From NCBI GenBank assembly GCA_910587835.1, contig CAJUNQ010000032.1:1-5541 (forward strand): a stretch of DNA of 5,541 bases, in the 5' to 3' direction. Shown here one piece after another: positions 4,866-5,541 of the stretch. Every line of letters starts with the position of its first letter. Position 1 is the first letter of the stretch. Below the pieces are notes generated by a model, which saw nothing but the letters and a program-made list of their open reading frames with translations, ran no database searches and was not told the origin of the DNA. Source of the DNA: an uncultured Oscillospiraceae bacterium (GTDB taxonomy: Bacteria; Bacillota; Clostridia; Oscillospirales; Acutalibacteraceae). The translations under genes and the position numbers were made by a program.

Positions 4866-5093
4866 GTGTTCAAGAAAAAACAATCTCTGCCCTTCGGGCG
4901 TTCCATTGCGCCGGACTGCTCCTACTGCTGCCGCAACGGCGGGGTCCAGGGCGCGCCGGTGTGCGCGCTGGGCCGCAGGCCCGGCCCAGAGGGGGGCTGC
5001 CCCAAGTTCCGCTACGACCCCCTGGCCCGCCGGCCCCGGCCAGCCCCCAGCCTCCGCCCCGGGGGCTGGGACCCTGAGGACTTCAAGCTATAA
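4866..5093 (+). CDS. Small cysteine-containing protein of unknown function, possible zinc-binding
   Basis: 75 residues from a GTG start: MFKKKQSLPFG, then IAPDCSYCCRNGG, then VCALGRRPGPEGGCPKFRYD and a proline/arginine-rich tail ending DPEDFKL. Five cysteines (18, 21, 22, 33 and 45) in a CxxCC-x11-C-x11-C arrangement suggest a small zinc site, although no catalytic motif is seen. I recall similar short clostridial proteins with a conserved C-x-K-F-R-Y-D-P-L core and a D/E-x-F-K-L end, but cannot name a family. Support for it being real: it has a good promoter 19 bases upstream, a GGGTGA stretch six bases before the GTG, a conserved-looking core and an intrinsic terminator downstream. No signal peptide or membrane helix is seen, so it is probably cytoplasmic. 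It could be co-expressed with pdaA by read-through. A MITE-like element begins directly after the TAA. Confidence 0.65.
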   Translation: MFKKKQSLPFGRSIAPDCSYCCRNGGVQGAPVCALGRRPGPEGGCPKFRYDPLARRPRPAPSLRPGGWDPEDFKL

Positions 5094-5253
5094 GAACTTG
5101 TGCCAACAGGAGTTTGCGCCTGCCTTTTGGGCGAATTTCACGGTTGGCTGTGTTGCAGACCCTTGCCAATCGCAAGATTGCTTGCGGGTTTGCGCCTTGG
5201 CAACAGCAAAATTTGCTCGAAAATACAGGCATAAATCCTATTGGTACAAGTTC
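5094..5253. mobile_element. 160-bp MITE-like element with imperfect terminal inverted repeats and TAA flanks
   Basis: The left end GAACTTGTGCCAACAGGA (5094-5111) is matched by the reverse complement of the right end, GAACTTGTACCAATAGGA (5253-5236). Weaker pairing continues to about 45 bp per arm (GCCTG, TTTT and AATTT blocks). The centre holds TTGCCAA (5163-5169) with TTGGCAA (5197-5203), enclosing the hairpin CGCAAG-ATTG-CTTGCG (5171-5186). TAA stands immediately outside both ends (5091-5093 and 5254-5256) and could be a 3-bp target duplication. The element encodes no credible protein, so it would be a non-autonomous element moved by a transposase elsewhere. As RNA it would fold into one long hairpin, so a structured non-coding RNA is an alternative reading. 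Confidence 0.65.
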
Positions 5254-5256
5254 TAA

Positions 5257-5299
5257 AAAACGCGCTCTCCGGTCCGCCGGAAAGCGCGTTTTTCTTTTT
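5257..5299 (+). terminator. Strong Rho-independent terminator
   Basis: AAAACGCGCT (5257-5266) pairs with AGCGCGTTTT (5283-5292), with an inner CCGG/CCGG stem around TCCG (5269-5280). The T-rich run TTTTTCTTTTT follows (5289-5299). The A-rich left side may also let it work on the minus strand. It most likely ends the 4866-5093 transcript, now displaced from its gene by the 160-bp element. Confidence 0.88.
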
Positions 5300-5326
5300 C
5301 TGACCAGTGAAGCGGGGGCGAAAGCC

Positions 5327-5541
5327 TCCACACTGCGGCCAGCCCCGCCATTCTCTCGACTACCGCGAAGCCTGCCGCAGTCAGCCGCACAGGCGGTTAT
5401 TTTGACCGGCGAGGGGCACCGGGTGTCCACACTGCGGCCAGCCCCGCCATTCTCTCGACTGCCGCGAAGCCTGCCGCAGTCAGCCGCACAGGCGGTTATT
5501 TTGACCGGCGAGGGGCACCGGGTGTCCACACTGCGGCCAGC
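5327..5541. repeat. 99-bp tandem repeat, two full copies plus the start of a third
   Basis: The unit begins TCCACACTGCGGCCAGC. Copies are 5327-5425 and 5426-5524, with a third cut by the window edge at 5541. The two full copies differ at a single base that I can see (A5362 against G5461). Because 99 is a multiple of three, two frames stay open and give 33-residue repeats: TLRPAPPFSRLP on the plus strand and CPSPVKITACAADCGRLRG on the minus strand. Neither has a ribosome binding site in view. The minus frame would run straight through the terminator and the MITE-like element, so I treat the array as non-coding. Confidence 0.85.

Noticed and set aside
3854..4906. 350-residue minus-strand reading frame
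   Set aside because: Antisense shadow of pdaA, whose catalytic motifs are unmistakable.
5083..5529. Minus-strand frame with 33-residue Cys/Arg-rich repeats
   Set aside because: It runs through a strong terminator and the whole 160-bp inverted-repeat element, with no ribosome binding site. It is open only because the repeat length is a multiple of three.
5327..5541. CRISPR array
   Set aside because: The whole 99-bp unit repeats with no variable spacers, so it is a plain tandem repeat.

Overview
The window looks like a piece of a GC-rich, endospore-forming Clostridia genome, probably an Oscillospiraceae-type gut Firmicute. The reasons are a PdaA-type spore-cortex deacetylase, a VanR/VanS-like two-component system with clostridial features, strong AGGAGG-type ribosome binding sites and GC-rich coding DNA. 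The taxon is inferred from protein style only; no rRNA is present.

Layout. Positions 1-300 are the 3' part of a C5 cytosine DNA methyltransferase gene that enters from the left edge. Its homology stops abruptly near 297-300, so the conserved C-terminal motifs are missing and the gene appears broken. Positions 300-538 are a remnant zone with no recognisable gene, ending in three 10-bp repeats. Positions 539-2894 (minus strand) hold a two-gene operon: a response regulator (2181-2894) followed by an overlapping sensor histidine kinase (539-2215, TTG start). A promoter with paired direct repeats lies upstream at 2925-2970.

Positions 2971-3928 are about 1 kb of non-coding DNA between the divergent regulator and pdaA genes. 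It is unusually rich in structure: a cluster of short perfect hairpins (3045-3178), a wider stem (3202-3278), an 18-bp tandem repeat (3281-3340), two copies of an AT-rich near-palindrome (3446 and 3608), a 12-bp degenerate minisatellite (3671-3765), a purine mirror repeat (3773-3799) and a C5/G5 hairpin (3812-3824).

Positions 3929-4795 (plus strand) encode the PdaA-like muramic-delta-lactam deacetylase. After a 70-bp gap with its own strong promoter comes a 75-residue cysteine-containing protein (4866-5093). Directly at its stop codon sits a 160-bp MITE-like element with imperfect terminal inverted repeats, flanked by TAA on both sides. It separates the gene from a strong intrinsic terminator (5257-5299). 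The window ends in a 99-bp tandem repeat (from 5327 to the edge).

How the parts work together: the two-component pair is a self-contained signalling operon, probably autoregulated. PdaA acts in spore cortex maturation. No sequence evidence links the two systems, since they are divergent and separated by repeat-rich DNA. I see no clear new multi-gene system. The most unusual material is the concentration of small repeats and the MITE-like insertion.
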